Assembly (NCBI GenBank): GCA_947034895.1
Contig: OX344765.1
Coordinates: forward strand, 13,769,001-13,833,000
Length of the DNA stretch: 64,000 bases
Reading direction: 5' to 3'
From: Rhytidiadelphus loreus
Taxonomy: Eukaryota; Streptophyta; Bryopsida; Hypnales; Hylocomiaceae
Shown: positions 51,617-64,000 of the stretch, piece after piece
How positions within the stretch are numbered: the first letter of the stretch is position 1
Layout of the letters: each line of letters starts with the position of its first letter
Position numbers and translations under genes: made by a program
Notes under the pieces: generated by a model
What the model was told of the DNA's origin: nothing
Databases searched by the model: none
The model's input: only the letters and a program-made list of their open reading frames with translations

Positions 51617-53201
51617 TACTTGGTTTTACAGACTAAGGTTTCTCAACTCCCTTATTGGCTTATGATGTCCACTCAATTTGGTTTGAAGTGGTCAAGTGAA
51701 TTTGGCCTTGAATAGTAGCTTCCAGAATTATCAGAGAATATTAGAAGAAAAAGACATGATGGAGTCCCTTATGCAAATCTTTTCATCTACATTTTGGCCT
51801 TGAATAGTCACTTACACATTGAGAATCAACACAAGTTTTCAAGAGCAAACTATGAAAGTTGAAGAGTTTTTTGAAGCACAAATTTATTTATAAATGGATT
51901 AAAATTTTAAATGGATTACTGTATTAACAGATTTAAATAGTAATTGAAACCAAAAATATGCATTTATTTCATTTTTATTCCGATGATGACTTAAATACTA
52001 ATTGAAACATAATATTTTATTTTTGTTCCGATGATGACCTTTAGGTGGAACATGGTTTAGATAGTTTTTAAAGTGACCTTAGAGATTTTCTTATTGATAA
52101 CATATGCAGGGGGTACTTTACTACCATAGGGTGCCTTTGCAGTCACAACTAAAATTGAAGCCACGATCAAAATGATGAAATGAAACCATACAAAAATAGG
52201 TGAAATGAATCCAAGACAAAACGAAGCTAGGACAAAAATGGTGGAATGAAGCCAAGACAAAAATAATGGGTTTTTGAATTTATAAGATTAAAATTGAAGC
52301 CCATAGTGCCTTTTCAATTAAGGGAGTTCAAAAGATTTTTGAGGGAACCAATGAGAACCTATGTGGTTCAATTAATCGACATAACAAATGTTGAGAGAGT
52401 TTGGAATTTGAAATATATATTTGTTGCTTGAATGGTTTTTGAGGCGACCAATAGGGTATGCATCTTTGAAATTTCTATATTAATGAATATAGGGTCTAAT
52501 GATGGCTATTGGCCAACATACACCTCTAAGTCCACTATAATGATGAATTCACATTTGCCAAGACTTCCATATCACTTGAAGTCTAACGACTTATAACCTT
52601 CCAAGGATGAACCTATTACCACTTTTTCAAACTTCATTTGCAAGTACGTAGGAATGTGATTTTTTGTGAATATATTTTAGAGTTGTGTGTCAATTGCAAT
52701 TTTTTTGCATTTTTTGCGCAAATTTGAAATTACCTTGATTTTTTGAATAAGGAAAACAATTTATATCAAATGCAACTAATGCTCAATTTTTTTTTAATTT
52801 CTCAATAGGTTAACAATATAAGGTATCATGGTATTTTGCAATATAAGGTATTTTGCAATTTCTTTTTGTAAGGTATCATGGTGCAAATTTTCTTATTGTA
52901 ATTCAAATTGGTAATAAAGTTGAGTGTTCACCTTTAAGTTGGTTTAGCCAATTTTTGGAGTGAGCTTTGGGATTTTTATTGACAAATATAGGGTTCACTT
53001 TATGACTATGGGGGCCATATGAAGTCAAAACCAAAAACATGGTGGAATGAAGCTAAGATGAAATTGATGGAATTTTGAAGCCATTAAAAAAATAATGGAA
53101 TTTTGAAGTTATATGACTAAATTGAAGCCTATAGTCCATACAATTGAGGAAGTTGAACCAAATCAACCAATGGAAAACCTTGAGGTTGAATGAATTTCCA
53201 A

Positions 53202-56200
53202 AACAAAAGTTGGAAGAATTTGGAATTTAAAAAACAAAAAATATGAGACTAAGTTAGAAAGGATTCACTTTGCATATAGAAGGTTGGATCTATAGAGAAA
53301 TAAATGTCTTTGCAATTGAGGGAGTTGAAAAGTTTTGTAAAGGAGTTAATAGAAACATGTGGAATTAAGTTAATTTTTGAAACGAAGCCATAAAATTTTG
53401 GATTGGAATTTGGATTGGAATTTGGATATATAAAGGTAGGAGAGAAGAAAGGGTTCAATTTGCAAGTATAGGGTCCGGATCTTTAGGGTTTTTGTGTTGA
53501 CAAGTATAGAATTCATGTTACATACCTCCAATAATGAACTCCAATTAGGAATACAAATTATAGTTATTTACGAGATTGTTTTACAAGGACCTCAACCACC
53601 CGACTTTAGAGAGATCAATCTTCGAAGGAGAGTCTCCTCACCCCCAAGCTCCATCTTATATTATAGAGACTATCAGTAAAAGACTAAAAGCTTCTTGAGG
53701 AGCTTCCCACATTGAGAAGGAACCTGCTAATAAGAAGAAGTCTTTAGAGAGATTTCCTAAATGAGGTTTCTTAGATCTAGAAACTAACATGTAAGCAATA
53801 TAAAACCTCTTGAACAATTTCCTAGATAGTAGCATATAAGGATGTTGAGGCTAAGGTGATCTTTAGTTTCGACAACACATCTCTTGCATTTTTTTTTGAA
53901 ATCTAAGACTTTGTCTTACATTGAAGAACCTTTAACTGTCTTGTGTTTATGGTGTTTGTAACATCAGCACTACCTATTGGTCAACTTAAACCTCCAAAGT
54001 CCACTATAACAAATTTGGAGTTGCCAAGTTGCCAAGACTTCTATATTAACAAAAGTTTACAAACTTATAACCCTTACAAGACAAGCCTATAATTATTTTT
54101 TCAAACTCCATTTTATAAGTACCTATGAATATGATTTATTTTTCATTTTTTTGGAGATGTGAGTACATGTCTTATTTTAGTTATAAAATTTCACATATTA
54201 TAGCGAAAAAATTGAAATTGTTGTAAATTTCTAAATAAAAAATGAAACAATTCATACCAAAAGAAAATATTCAAAAATGTATATTATAGGGTAATAAATT
54301 ATGGTACATATATTGTGTCATTTTAAAATTAGAAAATGAAAAATCCGTGGTTGAGAATTCATTTTTCCAAATTGTTGGTAATTGACAATATTTTAGGAAT
54401 TTTGTTATATATTAAGTAGAATTATAGTTGGTTACTTGAAGAATGTGAATGAAAAAATTGATAAATGAACTAATAGAAATTTAATGATTTTCAAACTCCA
54501 ATAGTTGTGTGAAAATTCCCATTGCTAAGGTCTCTAATTTTCAAAACATTGATTTTATGTTGTGGTGGTCACTGTGTTTCTACTAATGTATTAAAAGAAA
54601 ACCCTCATTGTCTTTCCAACCAAAACCACTCTAAAGGGATAAATTTTTTAACTAAGCCCACCAACTTATAGAATGACATTTCCATACTAAATTGAGGCAT
54701 TCAAGTTGAAAATTGAAAATTTATTTATAAATTTATTAAAATTTGTCATTCTACAAAGTCTCCAAAGTGTGAAGCCTAGTAGAATATACAATGGCGGAGC
54801 CCTACTTTTGAATTATAAAATAAAATAAAAATAATAATAAAAATATTTAGAGTTTTACAATTTCAAATCAATTGTAAAATAGTTACTCTAAACTTTCTAT
54901 TATTTAGGATGTAATTAATTATGGAAGGAGGTTTCAATTCTAGGTTTCAAATCTTTTTATAAAGATTGGTGATAGAAATTCTAAATCAATTAGTACATGT
55001 GTAACTCAAAATTCAAATTTAAAATTGTTTGTTTGTAAATCAATACAAAATTATTTCTCCAAGTTGTTACTAATAATACATTTTAACAAAACTTCAAATC
55101 AAAAGATGAATCAATGTGTTTAGCTGTTCACCACTAAATGCCAAAGGCACTATATTTTAGTGTTGACAAAACTTTGGAGTTAAAATAAAATATTACCAAA
55201 TTATTAGTTTTATTAATTTTTAAGCAAATATATTTTAAAGTCTATTTTTATCATAACAAATATTGTTTTGAAAATAAATAATTACAATTTTCTATTCAAG
55301 ATTTTGTGCATTGAGTGCATCTATTGTGAATCTTGATTCTTTGGTGTGTAGGAAAAGCATATGCTTTAATAAAAGGTTTAGAAAAAACATGACTGATCAA
55401 CAAACGTGAGCTTGAAGAATGTATTTATAATGTAGACAGTTTTTGATGAAATCAAACTCAAGTGATTTAGGAATGAAGTAAGGATGCACCAATTTGTTTT
55501 TTCATGGCAACATGAAATAATCCACCTTGAAAACCCCATTTCAAATCATAGTTTTATGTTAAATCTGAATTGAAATTAATAAAATTGTGCTTAAATTAAT
55601 GCAAACTTCACACAACATATGGTATAGAATATTTTTTTAGGCTAGATTTGTACTAGTGATGGAATGCTTGTATCATCTCAATTGCAAATTGTATCATCTC
55701 AATTACAAATGTCTATACTCAACTAAAAGTGAACAAGCAACATCAAATGTCTTAAGCCACATTCAATATGCCAAGATATCCATGCTTGGTATATCCAATT
55801 CTTGATTGCCGCCTCTTCAAAGAGAGACTCCATTGAGTCTCCATTTACTTAATGAAATTTGACTCATATCCATGAATAAGTCTTTGAAACTTAAAACTAC
55901 ATAAAATCTTTGACGTTGCAAAAAAAAAAAATTGTTCTTAATAAATTAATTGGCTTAGAGTGCTAGAAATTGCATCATTGCTTTGTTAGAAAATGTCATG
56001 CAAATTACACTGCATTTTTGTCCATTAGAGCTAATAGTATAAATAATTTAGTCTCAATCGACCTAAAAAATAACATGTCCTCGGTGGATGGTTATCATTG
56101 TGTTACAAGCTTAGTCCAAAAGAATTTGATTTGACAAAAGGTGTAGGGAAACTATGGTAACTCAACAAAAATTAGATAGCCGAGGAATGCACTTACAAGA

Positions 56201-59200
56201 AATCCAACTCATGATGATATCTAACAAGTGATTTATGCATGGAGAGGGTCATACCACTTCTTTCTTTAAAGCATAGAACGCCTGATTTTCGAAGTAACAT
56301 GTTTCTTTTGTATACTTGCTATAGAAGCACATAAATTGAGGTATACAATAGAGACAAAAGTTTGTATTCATGTTCAATAGAATCCAACGACATGCAGTAC
56401 TCCCAATTTGGATCATTATTGCACCTCCTACATATTAATGAAGCTGCAAAATGATCTTGTATTTTATTTGTATGATTTTGTATTTGGACTTGATAAGCTT
56501 TAAATCTTAGAGAGATCACTTAAAGTGTCCATTAAAGACTATGTGTGTTAAAATTTTAGACCCCCTATCTTATATCCTAAGATTTAGGTAAAAGAAATAG
56601 AAAAGAAATATTAATATATTTTCCTACTTTGAAAGTTTATGTTTTGAATTATTGATAAATTTATTTGTTCATCATAATTAGTTACAAATTTTTGAAGTAA
56701 GGAGATACAATATAAAGCTAAAAATAACTTTCACACCCCTATTTTATATAAGAAAAAAATTGTCTAAAAAATGAACAAAAAATTCTTGAAAATAACTTTC
56801 TATTGAAAGTTGATTTTTCTTGAATATTGATGCAATGGTCATCTAAATGTGTTCTCTATAAATATTTGAGTTGAAAAACATGCTATTTTAGTTCATTTTT
56901 CAACCTATTCTACAAATCATTTCATATATTATTTGAATTGGGAATTTTTGGCAATAGAAACCTAAAATCATTATGAAACAAAACTCAAGATTATAGGTTG
57001 AAATTATAGTTTATTCAAAAGTAAATAGGGGGTCAATAAATCACTTGGATGCAAATGGTTGGTTATTGAAACACGAAATGACCTCCCCGGGATTTAAATA
57101 TTAAAATGACCTCCAAATGAAAGATGCTAATTATTGAATTATCAATCCAAATGTGAATGTCTTGCTATATTTATGTACACAATTCATATTCTATAAGTCA
57201 AATATAATTCCATATATATAGTTCCCAACCCTTTAAAAGTTAATGACCAACATGAACAAAAGTTGGATAAATAGAATTTGATTTCCTCTAAGGTAAGGAT
57301 ACCCATATATAATTGTAATCCTTTCCACCAAAAAATTTCAAAATATACCAAGAAAATCAAATAAAAGATTCTAAGGTTTCATTCATGAAAAAAACAAAAG
57401 GAAGAGATTCTAACTTGGGAATGGGATCAGGATCAAGAATGGTCAAAGGTTTAGCCTAGGAATGAGGGGATCAAGAATGTGGGTATTCTAACTTAACATG
57501 TATAGCCACAACTTTGAAATGCAACATTTTGTTTAGAGGTCACAGGTGCATTCTAAGCTTCATGACCTTCAATCCTTAAATGTCGAGGAGGACGTTTCAC
57601 ATTTGATGGATCTGCTTTTGCTATTTCTAAAGCCCATGATTCACACGGTAATGAAAAGGGATGATTTCTAAGGTCACCCCTTTGTCCTTTAAGGGTAAAA
57701 ATCATCATCTTCATGAGATATAGTTCACACTTTGTTTTCAATATCCCTTTTTCTAAATAAATTTTCAAAAAGAGGAGGGATTAATAATTTTTCCTTTCTA
57801 AACATTGCAAAGCTAGATGAAACTCACTCATCAGCTATGATCTCTCTACCGACTGCACCTCCTCATATGCGGAACCACTAAAATCTGGAACCCGGTCTGA
57901 GGCACTGCAAGAAAGAACCAAACCACTCGCGTTAATAACTGAATCAATAATACAACATTAAAGTTCATCACCTGAGGTCTTCAACATTAAAATTATCATA
58001 CAAACACTGAAACAACAATGCAAATTATTATGATAATAAATGATTTGACAATTTTCCTACCTGGTGCGCTACACACAACCCTGGGTGGAGTTTCTGAAGA
58101 CGTTTCAATTGATCATTTGGGTATAAATTCAAACAAGAGTCGAGACAAATCCGTCGTAAATTGAGCAATGGAGCTAAGTTTGGCAACTGCTGGAGTCCAA
58201 AAGAAGACTCCAAATTGAGCAGAATCAATTGTGATAAATGATGCAATCCTACCAACTCCTTTATACAAAAGGGTAAATTAGGTAACGATAAAGTCTCCAA
58301 GGAAGTCAAGGATCCAAGAGGGCTCAGATCAAGCTTGCTAAAACTATATGCAGCCCTTTCAGTCCATACTGGGTTAATTTCAAGACACTTCAGATTCTTC
58401 ATTTTTGTTGCACCTTGTAGTACTCCTTCATATACACGACCTGGAAATCGGGCAAATGGTCTAGAAGAGAGTACCAATGTCTCTAATGCCTTCAAGTTCT
58501 CCAATAAAGAAGTCCCATCTTGAGTGAAACCCAAAATATTGAAGTCACAATCGCGGATGCCTAGATACGTAAGATTCCAACATTGTCTCAAAAAAGGAAT
58601 ACGCCGCAAATCAAATCCCCATATTTGAACTATACGCAGTTCTGGTAGGCACCCTTGGTTCTGATCCTTCCGCCCATAGAAATTCAGGTCACAATCCACG
58701 GCATCATCACTAGTACACAAAATCGCCGTTCTGCTCAAATCAACGATGATTAACACACGTAGATTTGGGAAACATTTCAAATTCAATTTTGAATTCAAGG
58801 GGACCTTGCAATTGAACATGATAAGGCATTCCAAATTCGGACATTCCCACAATTGCTGACGAGGATGGCAAATCTTGGATACGTCCTCAAACGAAAGCAA
58901 TCTCTTTAGGGCAAGATTGTATCCATTTGCATCCCTGTGACCCACCCACCACTCCTTTTCCTTGCTACCTTCCATTGAAATCACAGACCGCGCAAACTCA
59001 ATATACAAATCATGTACCCTTAAAGGAGGACCAGACTCAGAAATGAGAGACTTCCGTTGTAATTCTTTCACCTACACATACCACAAGAAGGATGCATCTT
59101 CTCAATGACTTGCATAACCTTGAAGGCAACACTCAAATCAGTATAACCGATTCCAAGAGGCAACACTCAAATCAAAATAACTCAACGTCACAAGCAAAAG

Positions 59201-62200
59201 TAACTAACATGAGAAAGATACTCACCTCGAAGTCCGCTTCAAAAGTCGAAATTCCATGCATGACTGCTACCAGGGAAATGCACCATTGGTACTCATCTTC
59301 CCAAGAACTTAAATGTTTCACGGAACCCAAGAAAGATTTCAAAAAATTGAACAAAAACACCACGTCCAAAAATATCAACTTTTGACCATCAGACAAATTG
59401 GCATAGTTCAGACCCAAAATGTCATTCACGTGTTTGGACTCTCTGGATGCCTGCACTTTCTTCTCCACCATCAAAGCTTTTTTCCATTTCATGATATCGT
59501 TCTTATCAACATCATGGAAGAAGGTTCCCAAAGCCCTCAACACCAATGGATGATATTGTTGCGCATCATAGCCATCATCAAGAAATTGGCAGTCCCGAAC
59601 ACACGCCTTCACTATGTCATATTCATCAGGTTGAAGAGGGGATGACATTTTCTGGGGAATAGCCACTGAAAGGAACAATTCTTCAGCTTCTTGCTCCTCC
59701 AACCTTGGAATGGGCTTGCAATATTTGACTTCTCGAAGAACAGATTCCAAAATCGATCGACTCCTGGATGTAACCATTACCTTGCTACCGCATGCAAGTA
59801 AGGACTTAATAAAACTCCGTGCTTCATCTCGAGAGTCTTCAGAATCTCCAACATTATCCACGGCAAGGAACGCTGGTGGTTGACTCTTCAATCGGTCTTG
59901 TAAGCACTTCAAACCCTGCATCATAGTTCACCCATATCAATTGCAAAATTAGCTTCCAAGTTAGCAATGCTATCAAGAAAAATATGTTCCTATTCACAAC
60001 AAAATTGATAAGATTATTTCAAAAGTTTAATTAATCAAACTTCAAAAAAGAATTGTAAATGCAACTTCGAGCACTTCTCATGCACTAGTCCTCATACTCC
60101 CCAATGGAAAGTAACCACAAGATTTCGTATGTATGACCCGCAACAACATCTTATACCTGACATTCTCCAGTGATCCTCTCCACAGCCCTATCGTCAAATC
60201 CTCCAAGTTCCCGTATGACATGCTTTAACCTTTCAATCCGTTCGTATTTCGTATCACCCTGTAACTCCACATGACATACCCGACCACGAAATTCTACCTG
60301 ATAAAAACTGCACATAGCCTCACATAGAGTGGTTTTTCCTACACCACCCATGCCATACAATCCAAGATACAAACACCCAGGTTTGCAAACGTCATTCATA
60401 AGGATCCCCTCCTCAAACCATTTTGATGCTTTCTGCACATAACCAACATTAAAATATCTCATTCTAGTGAGTCATACATAAATTTTCAAATCATATAAGA
60501 ACAGTTTTAAGGCATCTACAATATGGCAACTTCACCCTCTGTCCTATTCCAAATGAACACCTTCAACATACCTCACACATGCGTCGATATCCTCGTAAAC
60601 CATCAGTATTATACTTCATCATAGGAGGGATGATTTCACAAATCTCATCCACCACTGCTTGTATAAACCTTCCTTCTGCCGTCCCATACTTACTAAACTC
60701 TAAACCATTGAATGGACGCAAGTCTGCGACAACTTCATCAAGCAACTTTGGAAAATCATCAGGCATAATCTCGTCCAGTTCATCATGCTCTGTCAAAGCC
60801 TTCCTTCTTTCAGTCTCAACATTCTTTGCTTTCATCAAGACCTTCACCGCTTTACTCCACGAGTCAATCTCCTGGACATGAATCTTCCCATCTTCAGCCA
60901 ACTTCTTCCAAGACTCCATCCATTTCTCCGGTACAAGGTCACTTGGTCGGAGCTTGTAGAAAAGGGGGAGCAATTTCATTTCTGGATTCCTCATCTCTCT
61001 GGCCTTCACAAAAGCAGCTAATTCCAGCATGGGCCATTTGGAAGTCAAATATCCCTCAGACAACACAATCACTGCCAACAAGCATTGCTCGGCAGCCTTG
61101 AAAACATGGGGAGGAAATCTCTCTCCTTTTGGTAAACTGTCAGAATTTTGATCAAAGAAAGGAGAGTGGTTCAAGCGTTTCAACTCCTCGCAAAGGCGCT
61201 CCACAAAAGGCTTGTCATGTCCACTGTGGCTCAAAAAAATTGTGTGCTTCGGAAGGACGGCTGGAGGCCATCTGCACAAATCAACATCTAATATAAGGAC
61301 AGAATAAAGAATGGACAAGATACTTTTGAAAGCATGGAAGCTCAATAGGACTATTGGATATAATGCTAGGTTGTATACTTCATATAAGAACATCCAAGGG
61401 TATACATTTGGGCTTATCAAAGGGCTCACATTAAACAAAACACTATAGATTATAACTATCTCCCTTCTCAAACAAGGGAGCAAATCTGTGTTCATGACTC
61501 ATCGCAACATTATGAAGAAGGTGATGACAATAGGTCTGGAGTTTATCAAACCTAACCTCTAGGCAAAACCTACTGACCTAGCAGGCAATCTAGGTGTTGT
61601 TATAGGGTTGATTTTCATGACCTTGGGATCATCAGCCATCACCTAACATCATGTCATGGTAGACAATTCAAGCCATTGGACCTTATATTGCACACGAACC
61701 TAAGACTCTTGAAAATTTCATAGACAACTATGTCGATCTCAGAAGATTGCCTCCCTGTTGAGTTTTGATGGTAAAGCAAATGTGTATCACGGTTCACATC
61801 TTCATAGGTGCAACATTGTACTTTCATGCATTCTTTGTGCGATTGGCAATGGCAATCACATGAAATGCTTCAGAACCTCAACAACCAAACAAATCCCTGA
61901 GTGCAACCTATTTTCTAGCAAGTACACAATACAAGAGCAAGGTTACAATAACAACAACAGTTGCCGGTATTCGCGTGATGTACAAAGGCAATCAACTTTC
62001 ACCAAGCAGTGACTTCTTCACACCAAGTATCACTGAACAGAGCGGATACAATATAGCAGAGCCGGATATGAGGGTACTGCAACAAGGAGGAAGCTACAAT
62101 GCAAGCTAGGTATGAGGAATTCAAATCTGAAGACTAGAAACATTACCCCTGGCGTGAAGATGATGCCTCCCCAGCACGCTTTGCCATGGTGCCAATACCG

Positions 62201-64000
62201 CCAACTGTTGTTGTAAGCGCATCCAGAGACACTAAACCTACTTCTTATGTACATTTCCTGACATTGTTGCTCTCAGCCTTGCTCTGAAATGAGGACGAGG
62301 CCTTCATCGTCGATAGGATAACGGACACATGACTAGCTTGAACATGTTACTTCCATGCAACATCAAATATTCTCATCAATAAGGTCGACGCTTCCTGGAT
62401 GATGTTGTGTCGCCGAATGAAATAAAGGAAAAAGAGCTTCTGCACTAGAATAGCACGTCCAACATGCGAATAATTAGTCACCAAGACTTACATGGGAAAT
62501 GTCAGACCAGTTATCTGTCGGAAGCCACCTCAGCTACAATTACTCAAACAAAAAATTCCACAATTAGTTTACCAAGATAACAAGAATGTTCAGAAACAAA
62601 AACAAAGAAACATGAAAAACAAGAATCAAAGTCCACATTGCAGTAGACGAAAGGCCACAATTTCTTCTACTTCAGAAAATGGAAGTTCTAGAACATTTTA
62701 AAACAGTATAAATCCAGTCAAAGCTACTTTGGGACAACCCTGTCCCAAACTCATTCATTAGAATCTACATGCCAAATGACTAAATCGAGAGCTTCACAAC
62801 GTCAAAGCAAAGCGTACTACATGCTGCGCACCATGGGTAGTAAGAGGTGCATGTCATACCGAGTCACAGACCAAAGTACTAGTAACATGTGCCCACCCCA
62901 AGTCTTAGCGCAATACATGCAGTACGCTCACTAGCATAGCCACCAACAAAAATCACAACAATTACAAACAAGGTTCTCTAATCAAGTACTGAGGAAATCA
63001 AATTGAGCCACATATGCCCCTAGAGAAGAAAAGAGGGCTGTAGAAGCAAAACAACATCAAACAGTGGACAGAACAAGGATTTCCAAAGCAGAGCAAACGA
63101 GAGAATCGAACTTACAGGTGTTCCTGGATCTTCATCTATAGTATCAAGCGCCATTATAGAAATATAGATAACGACCATAGCTGAGGAGGGTCCACCGACA
63201 CATTCCAATTAAGTAGCTCATCAAGTTGATAGGTTCAGTGGAGCCATGAAGTACTTATCATAGAAGATGAGGTGAACGAAATAAACCGTCACTCACTCCC
63301 AAGTCATTCCATTCCTGAAGAAATGCACCGATCAGTAACCCTACACCCAGGCAAACCCCACGAAGTCGTATTCGCTCCTACTGTACACTCACAATCGGAG
63401 AACGACCTGAAACGATGCCTGGTTCATTGACCAAAACAGCACTTTCATCTACAATAATAGTTAGGTCTAGCGATCGAAAGTTTCAGTGAACACCAATTCA
63501 AGCAACGAATCCTGAGAAAAATAGAAGTATCGTTTCAGCATTGGTGCTCACCAAGTCTCCTCCCGTGCTGCCACCCAAGCGGGGAGTTTTGTTCAAAGCT
63601 GTACTAAATTGAAAGAAGGACCATTCAGCAAGCATTTAGAGATTAGTTCACGCCATTGGAAAGAGCAGAATTCTGCTGGCTTGCGAAAGCTTCATACCCT
63701 GGACTTGTGCGCTGCGAAGAACAAACGACCTACAGACTAAATAAGCTGAAGAGCATGCACGCCCATGCTCCAAACCCCAGGTTTCGACGTCTGTTCCAGG
63801 GCCCGTAATTTAGGGGTCAATAGCCCCACCCGTGAGTGAGTGAGTGGGCTCTTAAGAAAAGAAATTGCCCAACAGTTGAGTGCCCAGCAAGTCTGTCAGA
63901 ATGACGACCTATTTTCAACCACTTAACCCATAAATGACGTTGAAGACGTTTTCTGGCCGATGAATGACAAAGAACCTCTCCACTTCGTCATGTGAGACAG
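53202..64000. repeat. Array unit 4 (truncated by the window edge)
   Basis: First 10,799 bp of the unit, including the complete receptor gene. The miniature-transposon cluster would lie beyond the window. It shares T at 60337 with unit 3. Confidence 0.95.
57878..62187 (-). CDS. TIR-NBS-LRR immune receptor, copy 4
   Basis: Same gene in unit 4. Exons are 62187-62147, 61271-60572, 60432-60157, 59915-59226, 59071-58061 and 57904-57878. The predicted protein is identical to the other copies. It carries the silent GGA form of the Gly279 codon (T at 60337), as copy 3 does. About 1.8 kb of upstream flank is present before the window ends, so its transposon cluster is not seen. Confidence 0.88.

Larger units (their letters stand above)
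35464..53201. repeat. Array unit 3
   Basis: Complete 17,738-bp unit. Private base: C at 49107 where units 1 and 2 have T. It carries T at 42599 in the P-loop codon, shared with unit 4 only. Confidence 0.95.
1..64000. repeat. Tandem array of a ~17.74 kb unit, about 3.6 copies
   Basis: The same sequence recurs head to tail. The opening bases at position 1 recur at 17726, 35464 and 53202, giving periods of 17,725, 17,738 and 17,738 bp. The 13-bp shortfall of unit 1 is explained by four indels between about 480 and 1640 (net +13 in the later units, mostly a 12-bp AAT-rich insertion). All features inside a unit recur at the same offset. The point chosen as the unit start is arbitrary because neither end of the array lies in the window. 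Differences among units 2-4 are limited to isolated substitutions, for example at 28972, 42599/60337 and 49107. Such identity across introns and intergenic DNA means very recent unequal exchange, strong homogenisation, or an assembly artefact. Confidence 0.98.

Noticed and set aside
1..64000. CRISPR array or prokaryotic defence system
   Set aside because: The repeat unit is 17.7 kb with introns and a plant immune receptor; there are no short spaced repeats or cas genes.
1..64000. LTR retrotransposon array as the cause of the long repeat
   Set aside because: I saw no gag or pol domains, primer-binding site or TG...CA long terminal repeats; the unit is a gene with its flanks.
1..64000. Circular extrachromosomal molecule read around several times
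   Set aside because: A single circle would give identical copies. The diverged left end of unit 1 and the copy-specific substitutions do not fit, though this is not fully excluded.

Overview
The window is nuclear plant DNA: AT-rich, with large intergenic spaces, an intron-split immune-receptor gene and several miniature transposons. The receptor is a TIR-NBS-LRR protein. Its TIR opens with FLSHSG and has an FFD...SLPKGE...QC pattern that I associate with conifers and other non-angiosperm land plants rather than eudicots, so a gymnosperm is my best guess (low to moderate confidence).

The whole window is one head-to-tail tandem array of a unit of about 17,738 bp. It holds about 3.6 units: unit 1 at 1-17725 (13 bp shorter through indels), unit 2 at 17726-35463, unit 3 at 35464-53201, and unit 4 at 53202-64000, cut by the window edge. 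To convert a unit-1 position above 2551, add 17,738, 35,476 or 53,214 for units 2, 3 and 4. Comparison was by eye. Units 2-4 look almost base-identical. Unit 1 differs by about 1% in its first 2,551 bp and then matches almost perfectly, so the array is a mosaic.

Each unit carries, in unit-1 coordinates: 1-4300, AT-rich DNA without a gene; 4664-8973, one minus-strand TIR-NBS-LRR gene (six coding exons by my reading, 914 aa, predicted protein identical in all four copies); 9000-10900, GC-richer upstream DNA without a recognisable gene; 10950-12200, AT-rich DNA with a weak TTAA-flanked candidate element; 12215-16140, a cluster of four miniature inverted-repeat elements (three flanked by TA, one Tourist-like flanked by TAA); 16140-17725, AT-rich DNA made of degenerate repeats that continue across the unit boundary.

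Nothing else is confidently protein-coding. Biologically, this is a recent amplification of a single complete immune receptor with all its flanking DNA. Copy-specific substitutions, including a silent one inside the P-loop codons, argue against a simple assembly echo, but read-level proof is needed.
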